The translations under genes and the position numbers were made by a program. 35,185 nt of DNA from Candidatus Eiseniibacteriota bacterium (GTDB lineage Bacteria; Eisenbacteria; RBG-16-71-46): the NCBI GenBank assembly GCA_025357055.1, contig JANXPZ010000011.1, forward strand, positions 1 to 35,185, in the 5' to 3' direction. Position 1 is the first letter of the stretch. Each line of letters opens with the position of its first letter. Below are positions 33,699-35,185 of the stretch, piece by piece. The notes beneath the pieces are model-generated. The model saw only the letters and a list, made by a program, of their open reading frames with translations, was not told the origin of the DNA and made no database searches.

Positions 33699-35185
33699 TG
33701 CGGTGGAGCGCGCGGGGTGCGGGACTGGTGGCGGCAGGGATGGCAGCCCTCCTGATGGCCGGGCCCGCTGACGCCCAGCAGAAGATCCGGGGAGTCGCCG
33801 AGGTGCAATACTCGAAGCTCAGCATGCTCAACCCGGCCAATGACGTGGAGTGGTGGCTCACCTCCGTGCAACTCGACTACTCCACGCGCTTCCGCAAGGT
33901 CTACGAGTTCGCTTCGCAACTGCAGTTCAGCGAACAGAAGTACATCGGCCGACCGGACCGTCAGCGCCTCCCGCTGGGGTCCCTGCGCCTCGCTCATCCG
34001 CTCTTCGGGCTCTACGGCTCGTACCGTCCGATCCAGGTCACCGATTCGCGCAATGTCACGACCAGCCAGCAGGAGTTGAACCTGACGGGCTACTTCCAGC
34101 AGGCCCGGCTCCCGCGACTCTCCGCCGCCTGGAACCGGCGCAACCAGGACGCGAGCGGCCGCATTCCCGGCACCGTGGCGGTGAGGCGCAGCCTGACGGC
34201 CAATTACGATCTGGGACGGCTGAACCTTCACGCCGGCTACGCGGACCTGGCCAACGAGAACCGGGTCACCGGGGGACAGCACCGGGACGAGAACAACCTC
34301 AACGCCGGCAGCAGCGTCCGTTTCGACGGACGGCGCGCGAACACGGTGCTCCAGTACGACTACAACCAGTCGCACCGGCGGGTCGACGGGGGCCGTGACG
34401 CGACCTCGCGCATCCACAGCGCGTCGGCGAACGGGGGCGTGGAGTTCTCGGCGCGAACCTCCGCCAACCTGTCCTACAGCTTCCGCAACGTGGCCACCAC
34501 GCAGTTCTCCACCACCTCCCAGGTGGATCACGACGGCACGCTCAGCCTGATCCATCGCCCCTTTCGGACCGTGCAGTTGTCCGGCGGCGCGGGGGTGCGA
34601 AGCGTCAGCGTCGCGGGCCTTCAGGAGACGGAGAGCTTCGTGATGACCTCGGCCTCGGCCGAAGGCGATGCCCGGCCGGGCTGGAAGTTGGGAGCGGGAG
34701 CCAGTCAGTCGTGGAACTGGCTGCCCGGAGACCGCGCCCGCCCGGTCCAGAGCGTCCGCTCGAACACCCGCATGCGCCTCGCCACCGGTCTCGAGGCCAT
34801 CGGTGAGGCCTCGCTCTCGCGGACGAATCGTGCCGCGGCGCGCACGGACACGATCAGCTCGGCGAACCAGGTGACGGTCCAGGCTGCCGCCGGCCTGCGG
34901 GCGGTGCCACTCCGCTCGATCACCCTCAACGCCAACCTGCGCCGCTACCGCACGGGTGCGACGTTGCGGGGCGGCGGACCGACCTCGATCACCTACACCA
35001 CGAGCCTGGACTGGAGGGCCTCGGACAAGCTGCAGATGAACGGCAGCTGGGGCCACGCCGGAGGCTTCATCCGGAACGCCCCGGACCGCTCGACGTTCCA
35101 GGCCAGCGTGCAGTGGACACCCTCGCGCTCGTTCCAGACCAGCGGGACCTACACCCGCGCGAACCAGCAACTGCGCGACCCCGGC
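33695..35185 (+). CDS. Outer-membrane beta-barrel protein, 3' end outside the window
   Basis: The frame is open from ATG 33695 (or 33698) to the last base, giving at least 497 residues. A signal peptide is clear (GLVAAGMAALLMAGPADA, then QQKIRG). The rest alternates polar and aromatic residues in strand-length units, with many Arg, Asn, Tyr and Ser, e.g. NTVLQYDYNQSHRR, TSANLSYSFRNV, ITLNANLRRYRTG, SITYTTSLDW and FQTSGTYTRAN. This is the pattern of a large transmembrane barrel. It overlaps the stop of the ten-haem cytochrome, as expected of a porin-cytochrome conduit, where the barrel sheathes the haem chain. No exact family can be named from what is visible. Confidence 0.8.
   Translation, partial: MMRWSARGAGLVAAGMAALLMAGPADAQQKIRGVAEVQYSKLSMLNPANDVEWWLTSVQLDYSTRFRKVYEFASQLQFSEQKYIGRPDRQRLPLGSLRLAHPLFGLYGSYRPIQVTDSRNVTTSQQELNLTGYFQQARLPRLSAAWNRRNQDASGRIPGTVAVRRSLTANYDLGRLNLHAGYADLANENRVTGGQHRDENNLNAGSSVRFDGRRANTVLQYDYNQSHRRVDGGRDATSRIHSASANGGVEFSARTSANLSYSFRNVATTQFSTTSQVDHDGTLSLIHRPFRTVQLSGGAGVRSVSVAGLQETESFVMTSASAEGDARPGWKLGAGASQSWNWLPGDRARPVQSVRSNTRMRLATGLEAIGEASLSRTNRAAARTDTISSANQVTVQAAAGLRAVPLRSITLNANLRRYRTGATLRGGGPTSITYTTSLDWRASDKLQMNGSWGHAGGFIRNAPDRSTFQASVQWTPSRSFQTSGTYTRANQQLRDPG

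Overview
This is a GC-rich bacterial chromosome segment. Several things point to an FCB-type lineage of the Eisenbacteria/Krumholzibacteriota/Latescibacteria kind. One secreted protein ends in a FlgD-like sorting domain of the 'SPNPFNP...' type, there are multihaem c-type cytochromes with an outer-membrane barrel partner, and coding regions are so GC-rich that long antisense open frames run opposite most genes. The lineage is inferred; no rRNA or ribosomal protein gene is present to fix it.

Layout. (1) 1-7.2 kb, minus strand: hisS preceded by a small VanZ-like membrane protein, then a GT39-type membrane glycosyltransferase, a secreted right-handed beta-helix protein with a fibronectin III tail, and a secreted TIM-barrel glycosidase-like protein that starts at TTG. 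(2) 7.6-14.8 kb: an intact tRNA-Lys(CTT) followed by an accessory region. The 3' end of the tRNA recurs at 9.3, 10.24 and 14.75 kb. Between the copies lie a secreted sorting-domain protein, an EF-hand protein, a type-B carboxylesterase, a DUF4395 membrane protein, a RibD/DHFR-like reductase and a membrane-anchored SRPBCC-like protein. Sequence next to the copies is also shared: an 80-base block upstream of copies 2 and 4, and a hairpin block downstream of copies 1 and 3. No integrase or transposase is present. This looks like serial insertion of non-autonomous elements into one tRNA gene and is the most unusual part of the window. (3) 14.8-18.6 kb, minus strand: a PTS EIIA (PtsN-type) gene leading three overlapping or abutting membrane genes that are divergent relatives of NADH dehydrogenase antiporter-like subunits. 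(4) 18.8-24.5 kb, plus strand: an NRAMP-related transporter, a PRC-barrel/MgtE-N/CBS protein without the MgtE channel, a 36-residue single-span membrane protein, a diguanylate cyclase and a PaaK/CapK-type adenylate-forming enzyme. (5) 24.6-30.5 kb, minus strand: clpB, an unknown protein with an 11-residue repeat, and the cytochrome c haem lyase CcmF. (6) 31.1 kb to the end, plus strand: a six-haem and a ten-haem secreted cytochrome, then an outer-membrane beta-barrel protein cut off by the window edge.

How the genes fit together. CcmF would attach haem to the two cytochromes, which with the barrel protein could form a porin-cytochrome conduit for electron transfer across the outer membrane. 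The NRAMP/MgtE-N/small-protein trio reads as a metal (probably Mg2+) uptake unit whose sensor is a separate polypeptide. The PTS EIIA gene next to the antiporter-like genes suggests regulated ion or proton translocation. These links are inferences from gene order and domain content; no homology search could be run.
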